From Bacteroidaceae bacterium (lineage in GTDB: Bacteria; Bacteroidota; Bacteroidia; Bacteroidales; Bacteroidaceae), in assembly GCA_017645655.1 (NCBI GenBank), contig JAGCNZ010000078.1:20026-84025 (forward strand): a stretch of 64,000 nt of DNA. Direction: 5' to 3'. The notes under the pieces were generated by a model, which searched no databases, was not told the DNA's origin, and was given only the letters and a program-made list of their open reading frames with translations. A program made the position numbers and the translations under genes. This document shows, one piece after another, positions 8,396-16,891 of the stretch; positions within the stretch are counted from its first letter, which is position 1; every line of letters starts with the position of its first letter.

Positions 8396-9313
8396 ATGTT
8401 ATATAGTAGTTTAGGTGAGGAAATAATCCATAAAGTTTACCATGCTCTTTTGTCTTCCATCAAGTGTGTGTTCGGAGAAACTGTAGAGTTTAAGGTGATT
8501 TATTTCCTGCGTACAAGAAAATACTGGGATAATAATAACCCTAAGGATCTAAATGAGAAACTATTTTGGTTAGCAAGATATTGGCGTCATCCGTTAATTG
8601 TTAAGTGTGCAGATAAGTATAGAGTACGTGAGTACCTTCAAGAAAAAGGATGTGGAGATATCTTGAATGAGCTGTATGCAGTCTGCGACAAGGGAGAGCA
8701 AATAGACTTTGACAATCTTCCAGAGAAATTTGTCCTGAAATGCAATCATGGCAGCCGGATGAATCTTATATGCGAAGACAAGAAGACGTTCGACACAAGA
8801 GCTGCGATAAAGCAATTAAACAAATGGATGAAGTTCCAATACGGCAGGGGTGTGGAATGGCAATACAAAGACATAGAGCGCAGGATACTTGTCGAAAAGT
8901 ATCTTGAGAGCGTGGATGGCAAGATGACAGAGTATCAGATATTCTGTTTTAATGGCAAGCCAATGTTCTTCCTGGTTAGGAATGACTTGCGAAAAAGTAA
9001 AATAGATAAAGAGAATGTAGAGTTCGCAGTATCATATACAATTGATTGGAAGCGCGTGTATATGAGAAAAGATGAAGAACAATTCGATTTTGAACTTCCT
9101 AAACCACATAATTATCAGAAAATGATAGATTATGCAACTCGTCTGGCACAGGACTTTCCGCAAGTCCGAGTGGATTATTATGAAATAGATGATAAACTCG
9201 TTTTTGGGGAGTTAACGTTTACTTCTCATGGTGCCATCCAGTCAAATTACAAAGATGAATATGTACAATCGCTGGGTGAGTTGTTAATACTACCTCCTAA
9301 ATACAATGATTAA
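8396..9313 (+). CDS. TupA-like ATP-grasp protein (copy 1)
   Basis: A 305-residue protein with the ATP-grasp TupA family pattern: NNPKDLNEKLFWL near the N-terminus, CADKYRVREYLQEKG, KFVLKCNHGSRMNLI and the C-terminal VRVDYYEIDDKLVFGELTFTS-type segment that carries ATP/metal ligands. TupA was named for teichuronopeptide synthesis, and ATP-grasp enzymes generally join a carboxylate to an amine. It may ligate an amino acid or similar group to a sugar. A paralogue is encoded at 14770-15669. The AT-rich composition differs from the GH16 gene before it. Confidence 0.85.
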   Translation: MLYSSLGEEIIHKVYHALLSSIKCVFGETVEFKVIYFLRTRKYWDNNNPKDLNEKLFWLARYWRHPLIVKCADKYRVREYLQEKGCGDILNELYAVCDKGEQIDFDNLPEKFVLKCNHGSRMNLICEDKKTFDTRAAIKQLNKWMKFQYGRGVEWQYKDIERRILVEKYLESVDGKMTEYQIFCFNGKPMFFLVRNDLRKSKIDKENVEFAVSYTIDWKRVYMRKDEEQFDFELPKPHNYQKMIDYATRLAQDFPQVRVDYYEIDDKLVFGELTFTSHGAIQSNYKDEYVQSLGELLILPPKYND

Positions 9314-9355
9314 TTCCCCTTCCTTTTCTTTGAGCAACAGGAAATTCATTGGGAA

Positions 9356-10162
9356 TCAATAAAACGTTTTTATCAGATAATCGATAGCTTCATAATTGTG
9401 CCTGCAGAATTGAGGCTTCAAGATTTTGCTTGTTGAAACGCTTCCAATGTCGTTAACAATAATATCCGGGTCATAAATAACCTTCATCCCATTTTTCCGG
9501 CAGAGCTCTGCAAGGAAAATCTCTTCGCCAAAAAGGAAGACAGGATAATCAATAATTCCGCAACGTTTGATAAATTCTTTGGTAAGGATGATAAGGCTTC
9601 CGTGGCCTGCATATATTTGTCCAGGTTTGCAATCCTTGATTTCATTGATGTGATGTAGTAACTTCCTCTTTAACTTCATTAGAAGGGGATATCTGAACAT
9701 AAGTCTTAAAAGCCTCATTTTCCTGGGTGAATATCGATTAATGGCCTGAGGATTGAAGTCTATGTGATGGGTTTTGGAAAGAATAGCGGGAGCAATCCAT
9801 CCTGTGTCTTTTTCTGTTTGACGATTAGTGAGGGAAGTGAAAAAGTCTTTTGTTAGCGTTAAGTCAACGTTGCTAATGATGGTGTAGTCGTAATCCGTTG
9901 GTTGAATCTTCCCCATGGCATACCTTACTGCTCCAAAGTAACCTCGATTCTGACCAGTAGGAAATACGTGAAGAGAAAAGTTGTCTGGGGTGTAGGCGGT
10001 TGGAATGACAGGAGCGGAATTATCTGCCACTACAACTTGTACGTCCACAGAGTGTATTGCTTCTTTTGCCGCATTATCTATAGACAGCAAGTAGTTGTGA
10101 AGACAATCGTATGAGTTATAGTTGACACAATAGATGATGACATGTTTTGTTGACATTTCCAT
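9356..10162 (-). CDS. Family 2 glycosyltransferase
   Basis: A 268-residue GT2-like enzyme. IIYCVNYNSYDCL forms the first strand, VVVADNS and GQNRGYFGAVRYA follow in the pattern of rhamnosyl-type GT2 proteins, and IISNVDLTL supplies the DxD-like metal site. It is the last gene of the minus operon that starts at 13100, 21 bp after the WbsX-like gene, and it converges with the TupA-like gene 42 bp away. Donor and acceptor are unknown. Confidence 0.88.
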   Translation of the reverse strand: MEMSTKHVIIYCVNYNSYDCLHNYLLSIDNAAKEAIHSVDVQVVVADNSAPVIPTAYTPDNFSLHVFPTGQNRGYFGAVRYAMGKIQPTDYDYTIISNVDLTLTKDFFTSLTNRQTEKDTGWIAPAILSKTHHIDFNPQAINRYSPRKMRLLRLMFRYPLLMKLKRKLLHHINEIKDCKPGQIYAGHGSLIILTKEFIKRCGIIDYPVFLFGEEIFLAELCRKNGMKVIYDPDIIVNDIGSVSTSKILKPQFCRHNYEAIDYLIKTFY

Positions 10163-10183
10163 AATCCTTATATATATATAATT

Positions 10184-11272
10184 CTACAATTCGTCAATGA
10201 CTTCCTTCACTGTCTCGAGATACTGATAGTGATGGATTGTGTCTGGTTCAAGTACTGCGCCTTCTGCCCACTCGTTCCATGCATTAACAAAAATGTAGTT
10301 GGTGTGATAATGGCTTTGGGTTTGCCGAATCTTCGATATCAGATAGTTTTTTAATTCCTCCTTAGTAGGTGGAAGAACAATTGTGCTTATTGCTCCTCGT
10401 CGAGGCGTATTGTCCCATCCTGTAAATATGCCTCCATAGGTTCCCTCTGGTGATTCCAGTGCTATAGATCTCTTCGCAACATCCTCAAAGCGGAATGGTG
10501 AGTTTTGGGGTATGCTTAAATGGAAGACAGCATTGATTGCTCCAATCACGATGCGGCGAATGCGTTTATAATTAAGTACTATCCATGGTTGGTGCAAATT
10601 GGAACGTACAGGTTCGAATTCCACTTTCGCAAGAAAGGGTAATGGACGTTTGTCTAGTTCCTGACCGCGCAGTGTCTCCACAAAGTGAATGCCGTCAAAG
10701 CCTTCCTTTCTTGCCAATTCGTTCCAGCAGTCCATCATTTCCTTTGCGCAGGGAATGCTTGTCGATTTGTAAATAAGGAGCATGGGACGGTTGTCTTCTT
10801 TGATGTAGCGTTTATCCTTGAAGAAAGGAAGGAGATAGTTGAAATGGGCTTTCCAGTCGTCTTTTGAGCCATAGTTTTGTGGCATCAGCACTTGGTGTGC
10901 CTTGCCGTCCCAAGTTCGTGCCCAAGGCTCATTTGCCCACGAAAAGCAGAAGTTTACATCAATGTCCTTATTGGCAAGCAACAGTTCTGCAGGTTTCTCC
11001 AACAGTAACTTGCCATTGAACCAATAGTGATAGAAGCAGAAGCCATAAACGGAATATTCCTTCGCAAGTTCTGCCTGCCAGCGCAACGTCTCGGGGTCGC
11101 TAAGGTCATAGTAGTTATTGTTCAATGGACACTTTGGTTGCTGATGTCTTTTGAAAAGGGGCTTGGCTTTCTTGACGTTGACCCAGTCTGTAAATCCTTT
11201 CCCCCACCATTCGTCGTTTTCGGGAATGGCATGGAACTGGGGAAGATAATATGCTATGACTTTTGCTTTCAT
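10184..11272 (-). CDS. WbsX-like glycan enzyme (GH99-like fold)
   Basis: A 362-residue protein of the Glyco_tran_WbsX family: AYYLPQFHAIPENDEWWGKG at the start, then YGFCFYHYWFNGK and FCFSWANEPWARTWDG, and a C-terminal NAWNEWAEG block. These tracts match a TIM-barrel related to GH99/GH71 found in O-antigen and capsule loci; whether it transfers or hydrolyses is unsettled. The start MKAKVIAYYL is chosen for its family N-terminus and for the 4 bp ATGA overlap with the acyltransferase stop. Confidence 0.88.
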   Translation of the reverse strand: MKAKVIAYYLPQFHAIPENDEWWGKGFTDWVNVKKAKPLFKRHQQPKCPLNNNYYDLSDPETLRWQAELAKEYSVYGFCFYHYWFNGKLLLEKPAELLLANKDIDVNFCFSWANEPWARTWDGKAHQVLMPQNYGSKDDWKAHFNYLLPFFKDKRYIKEDNRPMLLIYKSTSIPCAKEMMDCWNELARKEGFDGIHFVETLRGQELDKRPLPFLAKVEFEPVRSNLHQPWIVLNYKRIRRIVIGAINAVFHLSIPQNSPFRFEDVAKRSIALESPEGTYGGIFTGWDNTPRRGAISTIVLPPTKEELKNYLISKIRQTQSHYHTNYIFVNAWNEWAEGAVLEPDTIHHYQYLETVKEVIDEL

Positions 11273-11901
11273 TGTCGTTTGATGATTTGTGCGGGCACTC
11301 CTGCCGCAATGGTATAAGATGGAATATCGTGTGTGACGACGCTGTTTGCCCCTACAATTGCTCCGTCTCCGATGGTGACGCCGGGCATGATGCAAACATT
11401 GTTGCCCAGCCACACATTGTTGCCAATGGCTACTGGCCCCTTTGAAACTAAAGGCCTTTGTCTTGGATGAGTCTTTAGTTGGTCGGAGGTAAAAGGGCCG
11501 TGTGAGTTGTCTGTTATGAGGACGTTAGATCCTGTTAGAAGGTTGTCTCCAATCTTGATGCTTTGAATGGCACTAATATGCACGCCTTCACGTATGAGAC
11601 AATTGGCTCCAATTGTTATCTCGGGCGAAAAGGAGTCTCCATTATAGTGATCCCATGCTGTTAGCTGTGCATGTTTGCCTATCTCGGTCTTCTCGCCAAT
11701 GGTTATATACTTTAGTCCTCTAAGGTTGATTGCCTTATAGCCGACAGATGCTCCACATCCAAACTTAGAAAAGCGTCGGCGCAGGTAACCTGAATACATG
11801 TAATTCATAAATGCTCTCAGGCTTGCTGAAAGTGGCAAGGGCATGATGTATGACAGGATAAGTCCGATGCAGTCTGCTATTCGTTTAATGAGTTTGCTCA
11901 T
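11269..11901 (-). CDS. Hexapeptide-repeat acyltransferase
   Basis: A 210-residue left-handed beta-helix acyltransferase, WbbJ/maltose O-acetyltransferase-like. An N-terminal hydrophobic stretch precedes hexapeptide turns such as ITIGANCLIREGVHI, IKIGDNLLTGSNVLI and VAIGNNVWLGNNVCIMPGV, ending in GAIVGANSVVTHDIPSYTIAAG. SHGP after ITDN carries the expected catalytic His. It probably O-acetylates a sugar of the polysaccharide from acetyl-CoA. It overlaps the WbsX-like gene by 4 bp, so the two are likely translationally coupled. Confidence 0.88.
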   Translation of the reverse strand: MSKLIKRIADCIGLILSYIMPLPLSASLRAFMNYMYSGYLRRRFSKFGCGASVGYKAINLRGLKYITIGEKTEIGKHAQLTAWDHYNGDSFSPEITIGANCLIREGVHISAIQSIKIGDNLLTGSNVLITDNSHGPFTSDQLKTHPRQRPLVSKGPVAIGNNVWLGNNVCIMPGVTIGDGAIVGANSVVTHDIPSYTIAAGVPAQIIKRQ

Positions 11902-11921
11902 AGTGGATGGCCTTGTGGAAG

Positions 11922-13100
11922 TTAATTATTTGCCAGAATGTCTTGATAGAACTGTTTTATCTTCTGAACATTGTTCTCTTTGGTGTAGAGCGTGTTTACC
12001 ACTCGGAATGCCCGTTCCCTGTATGGCTGGTATTTATCAGGAGGGCACGTTCCAGTTTCCAAGAGCAGCGATGCCAGTTCTTCACAAGTGTTGTATCTCA
12101 GACCGATTTCTTTGCCAGTCAGTTCCAGCCCGTTGTCGAACTGTTCTTTAGTGCCGCTTGTGTTATGACCGATGGCAAGGCATCCTTGCATCATGGCTTC
12201 AGGCATGCAGCGACCAAACCCCTCGTGCAGGGATGGGATGATAATGGCGCGGGCTTTGCTCATTAGAGATGTGATGTCATTACGGTCTCCCAGGAAAGAG
12301 ACGAGCTCTTGCAATCCGTTCGTTGCAATGAAGTGCTGAAGTTCTTTTATGTATGGCCCGTCATTAAGGTGACCTGCAAGTTGTAGCGGGAGTGGCTTGG
12401 ACGCTTGCCTGGCATAAATTAGGTATGCTTCAAGAAGGGGCATAACGCCTTTGGCTGGTTCGATGCGTCCGGCATAAAGAAAGAAGTCCAGACTGTCCGG
12501 GTTCTGCAACGGCAGTTCTTTCTTTTGCGAACAGATGCCGTTGTAAACAACCCTGGAGGTTTCCTTCCCGTCTTGATGATGATAGCGCTGGATGTCACGA
12601 GTAATGCAGATGGAATAGGAGCGAGGCGCTTCATCCAGTTGCCTGTAGAAGTGGCTTTTATTGGGAAAGTATTTTAGACCAAAGTCCAAATCTCCGTATT
12701 CGCGCAAGTGATAGACGTGCGGCAGCCCCAATTTCTGTGCCGCACAGAAGCCGATGTTGACCGGCCCCACATTGGTATGGACGATGTCGATGGCGTGTTT
12801 GCGCAAGATATGAATGGTGGTTCTTATTGCTATACGGTTTGTTATGAGTCTTGCCGCAAGTTTCGGAAGATATAGCAGTTTTCTGCTCAGTGTTTTCCCG
12901 CTGGGATATGTACGCATCCTGAAGGTCGTGGAATAGACGGGCACGCCCATCTCTTTCAGATCTTTGCAGATGCCGTCTTGATCAGGGACGATGACAATAG
13001 GACTAACGCCTTCCTGCATCAGGCCGCTCAGCATTTGCAAAAACGACTTTGTTGCTCCTCCGCTGCGAATCGTTGCGCTAAGAATGTATGCTATGTTCAT
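11922..13100 (-). CDS. Family 4 glycosyltransferase
   Basis: A 392-residue GT-B enzyme. MNIAYILSATIRSGGATKSF is the N-terminal Rossmann entry and glycine loop. The C-terminal half has FFLYAGRIEPAKGVMPLLEAY (nucleotide-sugar binding) and PSLHEGFGRCMPEAMMQG (the E-x7-E motif). It is the first gene of a four-gene minus operon (GT4, acyltransferase, WbsX-like, GT2). The ATG lies only 4 bases after a TATCTTTG promoter box, so its mRNA may have almost no leader. Upstream in-frame sequence is not protein-like. Confidence 0.9.
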   Translation of the reverse strand: MNIAYILSATIRSGGATKSFLQMLSGLMQEGVSPIVIVPDQDGICKDLKEMGVPVYSTTFRMRTYPSGKTLSRKLLYLPKLAARLITNRIAIRTTIHILRKHAIDIVHTNVGPVNIGFCAAQKLGLPHVYHLREYGDLDFGLKYFPNKSHFYRQLDEAPRSYSICITRDIQRYHHQDGKETSRVVYNGICSQKKELPLQNPDSLDFFLYAGRIEPAKGVMPLLEAYLIYARQASKPLPLQLAGHLNDGPYIKELQHFIATNGLQELVSFLGDRNDITSLMSKARAIIIPSLHEGFGRCMPEAMMQGCLAIGHNTSGTKEQFDNGLELTGKEIGLRYNTCEELASLLLETGTCPPDKYQPYRERAFRVVNTLYTKENNVQKIKQFYQDILANN

Positions 13101-13104
13101 GCTG

Positions 13105-13112
13105 CAAAGATA
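13105..13112 (-). promoter_or_regulatory. -7 box right in front of the GT4 start
   Basis: TATCTTTG on the minus strand is followed by only CAGC before the ATG at 13100. No convincing -33 TTG is seen 20 bp upstream, where the sequence is an AT-rich tract. If used, transcription would start at or next to the ATG. Confidence 0.55.
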
Positions 13113-13315
13113 CGAAAAAAAGCGATAATTTAATAATAAAAAGTGGAAAATAATTTGCTTCGTACGCATACTGCCGTCATAATGCGCAGTGAATTGTTCA
13201 TTTTCAAATTGACAAGTTGTCAAGTCATTCGCCTGTCCTGCTTGCTTTTTGCTATTTTTGCACACATTGTAAAAAGGTGAAAAATTACCTCGGGAAACGT
13301 GAATTTGGCTATGGT

Positions 13316-13403
13316 GACAGGTGACGTTTCCCGACGCGACACGTGATGTTTGCAATCATCACACGTGATGTTTGAAATCTTCCCACGCCTCGTTCACCGA
13401 AAA
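13316..13403 (-). repeat. 22 bp CACGTG-type repeats (array 2)
   Basis: Two good units (13338-13359 and 13360-13381, each with ACACGTGATGTTTG) are flanked by degenerate units at 13316-13337 and 13382-13403. The period is 22 bp as in the other arrays. Confidence 0.7.
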
Positions 13404-13429
13404 GACACGCCAAAAAGTGTGCAAAAACG
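13361..13429 (+). repeat. Left arm of a 69-bp inverted repeat
   Basis: This arm starts ACACGTGATGTTTGAAAT and ends GTGTGCAAAAACG. It matches the reverse complement of 20822-20890 at 68 of 69 positions by my alignment; the mismatch is C versus A in AAATCTTCCC. The two arms face each other across the operon from the SLBB protein to the opine dehydrogenase. Confidence 0.85.
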
Positions 13430-13600
13430 GGTTGAAAATGCTGATTTTGCTATGTGCTGTTGTCAATTTGACGTTTTCCTCCGAAAAGAGCGTCTTGTAA
13501 CAACCTCATTTTCAACTGAAAGCATTTTGAGCCATTTTCTTTCGAAAAATGAGAAAAAGTGTGGCAAGAGTGATTTCAAGCCGTTAGGAGCGGTTTGCTC

Positions 13601-13641
13601 AAAAAAGAAGTGTAAGCAAAACAAACGTTTTGCTTACACTT
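13601..13641 (-). terminator. Rho-independent terminator of the wza-to-opine-dehydrogenase operon
   Basis: A perfect 15-bp stem (13608-13622 with 13627-13641) and a 4-base loop lie 35 bp after the opine dehydrogenase stop. In the minus direction the stem is followed by a T-rich run (six T at 13606-13601). Confidence 0.85.
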
Positions 13642-13675
13642 TGTTAAATTCATTAATCTGCAGTGTCGGAGTTGC

Positions 13676-14764
13676 TCACTCGGTGATGGCCTTCATGATG
13701 TCCTCCGTTGTGACGTCGTCCTTCTGCAGCAGGGACTGGATGGTGCGGGCGCCTTTCCTCAGGTCCTTGTCGAGCAGCGCTGATGCCAGCGAGATGATAC
13801 CCTCCTGGATGGAGGCGTCCACGCCTACGATGTTGGCTACCGAGGTGTAGAGTCCCAGGCCCATGGGCACGTCTTCGTTGAGGTAGCGGTGGTTGATGAC
13901 GGACGGTCCCTTGTTGGACGAGTCGGCAAACGAGCGGAAGACAGCCATCGCGTCGATGCTGAGGTCTTCCTCGTTGCGCCATTTCGCTGCCTCGAAATAG
14001 TCGAGGGGGTCGCATCCGAAGGCTTGCAGCACTTGGTTCTTTCCCTTGTCGAATGCCTTGATGACGTTGACGACGGAGGGTGTGAATGCTTCCCTGTACA
14101 TCCAGAACTCCCCGCCTGAATACTCGATGCGGGATGCCGAGAAGAGGATGCCGATGGGGTGGACTATCATGTTTGGGTTGTGGAAGGCAGACTCGAGAAT
14201 GTGCTTGCGCGAGTATTTGGTGTTGTCGAAGCAGCGGCTGAGCACGTCGAGGACATCGGAGGTCTTGCTGACGGGCAGCACGGAGACGGCGTTGCGCGGG
14301 TTGTAGAACGAGATTCTGACGTATTCGGAATTGACGACGCGGCCGTTGTAGGCTGTCGTCTCCCACTCGCAATATGTGACGTCCTTCTTGATGAACCTCT
14401 TGAAGATGAGGCTTCCCATGTATCCCGGGGTCAGGATGATGAGCTGTCCGTCCCTGACGTAGGGTGCGATGAGCTCGGCCACCAGCGTGTGCTGCAAGGT
14501 AGTGGTCATGACCATGATGATGTCGCCGAAAGCGACGGCCTCCTTGGCGTTGCGCGTCACGAGGGATGGGCGCACCACGAATTCGCGTCCGTTACCCTGA
14601 ATGGTATCGTCCTTCACTCGGAAGCACTTCTCGCTCTGTATCTTATCGAAGAAACTTCCGTTCAGGCTGGAGGTCTTGAGCAAAGCAACCTCGTGGCCTT
14701 TCTCGATGAGCTTGGCGGCATGTATGAGTCCTGAGTTGCCGCATCCGATGATTGTAATCTTCAT
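13676..14764 (-). CDS. Opine (octopine/nopaline-type) dehydrogenase family protein
   Basis: A 362-residue protein with an N-terminal Rossmann site (GCGNSG, residues 7-12) and a C-terminal helical domain matching the NAD/NADP octopine/nopaline dehydrogenase family (HPIGILFSASRIEYSG; EGIISLASALLDKDLRKGA). These enzymes reductively condense an amino acid with a 2-oxo acid such as pyruvate. It is the last gene of the polysaccharide operon, 5 bp behind a TupA-like ATP-grasp, so it may make an N-(1-carboxyalkyl) amino acid for attachment to the polysaccharide; this is inference. A general 2-oxo-acid or sugar-acid dehydrogenase is possible. Confidence 0.85.
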   Translation of the reverse strand: MKITIIGCGNSGLIHAAKLIEKGHEVALLKTSSLNGSFFDKIQSEKCFRVKDDTIQGNGREFVVRPSLVTRNAKEAVAFGDIIMVMTTTLQHTLVAELIAPYVRDGQLIILTPGYMGSLIFKRFIKKDVTYCEWETTAYNGRVVNSEYVRISFYNPRNAVSVLPVSKTSDVLDVLSRCFDNTKYSRKHILESAFHNPNMIVHPIGILFSASRIEYSGGEFWMYREAFTPSVVNVIKAFDKGKNQVLQAFGCDPLDYFEAAKWRNEEDLSIDAMAVFRSFADSSNKGPSVINHRYLNEDVPMGLGLYTSVANIVGVDASIQEGIISLASALLDKDLRKGARTIQSLLQKDDVTTEDIMKAITE

Positions 14765-14769
14765 GATGT

Positions 14770-15669
14770 CTATAGTTTCAAAAGTTTTCCAAACATAAGG
14801 TCAGTTTCGTATAGGCGGTGTGCATCAATGCCTGCTTCAGGCGTGAAGGTAAGCTCGCCGAAATAGACTTTGTCCCCCACAACGTAGAAGTCGGCCCTGA
14901 CGAACTTGAAGGGGGCGGACAGCGTACGGGCCGATTCCATGAGTTTGTCAAAACAATTGGGACGTGGATATGTGAAGCCTTCGGGCGCAGCCTTGCTGTC
15001 GCGGTTGATGCGCGCAAGATTCCAGCCTTCGTCGAAGAAATAGAACTTTGGTCTCCCGAACTCACGTCCCGTGCAGAGCAGGATGAACTTGGGCTCGCCA
15101 TTGAAGCAATAGAGCTTGTAGTCGTCGGGCTGCACACCATGCTCTGGCTTGAGATACGCTTCAACGACAATTTTCGGAGGTATTGACTTGTATTGCATTT
15201 CCGAGAGATACAAGTACCAGTTCTTTTCCTTCCGCCATTTCTTCATCTTCCTCTTGGCCTCTTCGATGTCGAGCTTCGATTTGTCGGGGCAGATGATGTT
15301 GGTGCCGCTGCCGAAGTTCCACTTCATAGCAAAGGCGTTGGGCAACTTGTCCCATTCGATGTCCTCAACTTTGTCGTATGCTGCTATCAGCGGCACAAGG
15401 ATGTCCGAGCAGCCTTGCTTCTCGACATAGCTGCGGACGGCATATTTGTCGGCACACTGGATGATGAGCGGATCTGTCTCGTAGCTCTCCAGTTTGAGTT
15501 TCTGAATCTTCTCGTCAAGCGTTTGAGGGTTGTCGAGGTTCAGGCGGTATCCCTTTCTCTTACGAAACTGGATCATGGTGTTCAGACGTGGAGAAATCCT
15601 CGTCAGAGTTCGATATAGTTGTTCGCGTGCAGATGCTCTGAGCGTAGATATCCATTTAGGAAGTTTCAT
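14770..15669 (-). CDS. TupA-like ATP-grasp protein (copy 2)
   Basis: A 299-residue paralogue of the protein at 8396-9313 with the same landmarks: NLDNPQTLDEKIQKLKL, CADKYAVRSYVEKQG, FAMKWNFGSGTNII and FVRADFYVVGDKVYFGELTF. It has one gene neighbour on each side, overlapping the polymerase stop by 14 bp and ending 5 bp before the opine dehydrogenase. The family fold suggests ATP-dependent ligation of a carboxylate to an amine; a link between an opine and a sugar is the contextual guess. Confidence 0.85.
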   Translation of the reverse strand: MKLPKWISTLRASAREQLYRTLTRISPRLNTMIQFRKRKGYRLNLDNPQTLDEKIQKLKLESYETDPLIIQCADKYAVRSYVEKQGCSDILVPLIAAYDKVEDIEWDKLPNAFAMKWNFGSGTNIICPDKSKLDIEEAKRKMKKWRKEKNWYLYLSEMQYKSIPPKIVVEAYLKPEHGVQPDDYKLYCFNGEPKFILLCTGREFGRPKFYFFDEGWNLARINRDSKAAPEGFTYPRPNCFDKLMESARTLSAPFKFVRADFYVVGDKVYFGELTFTPEAGIDAHRLYETDLMFGKLLKL

Positions 15670-16873
15670 GTTGATTATATGGTTTTATGTTTGTTGATGT
15701 TTGTGCCTTTTCTGCAAGTTGTCGGTGCAGTTGCGGATAGTATTCTGCCAGAATGAGGAAGGAGAAAACGATGGGCATAGGGTAGAACTCCATCAGCATC
15801 ATCATGCACAGGACAGAAATGCCAATTATGATGCAGTCTGCACAATAGTCGCGTATACGGAGAGTTCGGAAGATCGAGGTGAAAAGAAAGTATAGGTATA
15901 GCATCATGGCAGGAATGCCGCCAAATATTAATAAGGTTAACAGCACGTTGTGTGGTCCAACGGCAAAATTGGTCATGTTAAGGAGATACCAGTCCCTGTC
16001 TGGATAACCATATCCCCAAAGCGGAGACTGCACGATAATGCGAAGTGCAGAGTCCCACATGTGGGTACGCCCGGTGAAGGTGATGTTTTTCCCTAACACG
16101 TCCTCAATGAACCATACCATGAGTTCGTTGTTTTCAATGCCTTTACCGTTGAAACATACGAAAATCTGAAATAAAGCTATAGCTGTCAGCATGGTATAGA
16201 TGCTCAAGCGTCGCAGACGCATAGAAGGAATGAGACAGAGAAGAAAGAAGAGAATAATGCCAGCGGCAGATGTCATGGAACCAACCATAAGGGGCATGAT
16301 GATGCTTATCACAACGCAGGGTATAAGCAGGAATATAAACTTGCGGTTGATCTTGATGCAAAGTATATTAAGGATCATCATGATGAGCAGGCGCACACCA
16401 ATCTGGTTGTAGTTGCCTCCCAAAATGTATCCTGTGTCTGCGTTGTCCTCGCGAATAATCCACATGTCGGGGTTGGTGATAAGCTGATATAGTTGAATCA
16501 TTGCCGCTATGGAGAAACCTATGGTCATGCCAATAATAAGCGGACTGAGTCTGTCTTGGTAGAAGTTGAAGAAGAATCTCAGGAGACAGATGCTGAAACT
16601 GATATAGACCCAGTGCACGAAGTCTGTGCCATGAAATAAGGATGAGGCTGCTATAATGACCAAGAAAATCAAGGTAAGCAAATCCGTGAGTATGATGGTG
16701 CGTTGGCGAATGATAAGATAGAAGGCACACACCGACACCATCAGCATCATTGCCATCATGGCGTAGGAAGCCATACGCATATGTATTGCGTTGAAGTCGA
16801 AGGCTGACTGCAGCACAAACACAATCATCATAAGGCACGGAAGTACCTTTAATTCCTTCAGGTGGATTCGCAT
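15656..16873 (-). CDS. O-antigen polymerase/ligase family membrane protein
   Basis: A 405-residue protein with about ten hydrophobic segments and the Wzy_C-type loop GYGYPDRDWYLLN...GPHNVLLTLLIFGG towards the C-terminus, the hallmark of O-antigen ligases and Wzy polymerases. It would polymerise repeat units or transfer chains at the periplasmic face of the inner membrane. It lies 18 bp after the Wzz-like gene and overlaps the TupA-like gene by 14 bp. Ligase versus polymerase cannot be told from sequence. Confidence 0.88.
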   Translation of the reverse strand: MRIHLKELKVLPCLMMIVFVLQSAFDFNAIHMRMASYAMMAMMLMVSVCAFYLIIRQRTIILTDLLTLIFLVIIAASSLFHGTDFVHWVYISFSICLLRFFFNFYQDRLSPLIIGMTIGFSIAAMIQLYQLITNPDMWIIREDNADTGYILGGNYNQIGVRLLIMMILNILCIKINRKFIFLLIPCVVISIIMPLMVGSMTSAAGIILFFLLCLIPSMRLRRLSIYTMLTAIALFQIFVCFNGKGIENNELMVWFIEDVLGKNITFTGRTHMWDSALRIIVQSPLWGYGYPDRDWYLLNMTNFAVGPHNVLLTLLIFGGIPAMMLYLYFLFTSIFRTLRIRDYCADCIIIGISVLCMMMLMEFYPMPIVFSFLILAEYYPQLHRQLAEKAQTSTNIKPYNQHETS

Positions 16874-16891
16874 GATACGCTATTCTGCGTC

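Larger units (their letters stand above)
13101..13600. other. Intergenic region between two polysaccharide operons
   Basis: About 570 bp separate the GT4 start from the opine dehydrogenase stop. It holds the GT4 promoter box, a short CACGTG array (13316-13403), one arm of a 69-bp inverted repeat (13361-13429) and a terminator (13601-13641). Reading frames here are short and not protein-like. No UpxY/UpxZ-type antiterminator gene was seen. Confidence 0.7.

Noticed and set aside
10608-10625. GGTTCGAATTCC, like a tRNA T-arm
   Set aside because: It lies inside the WbsX-like coding sequence and no acceptor or anticodon stem can be formed around it.
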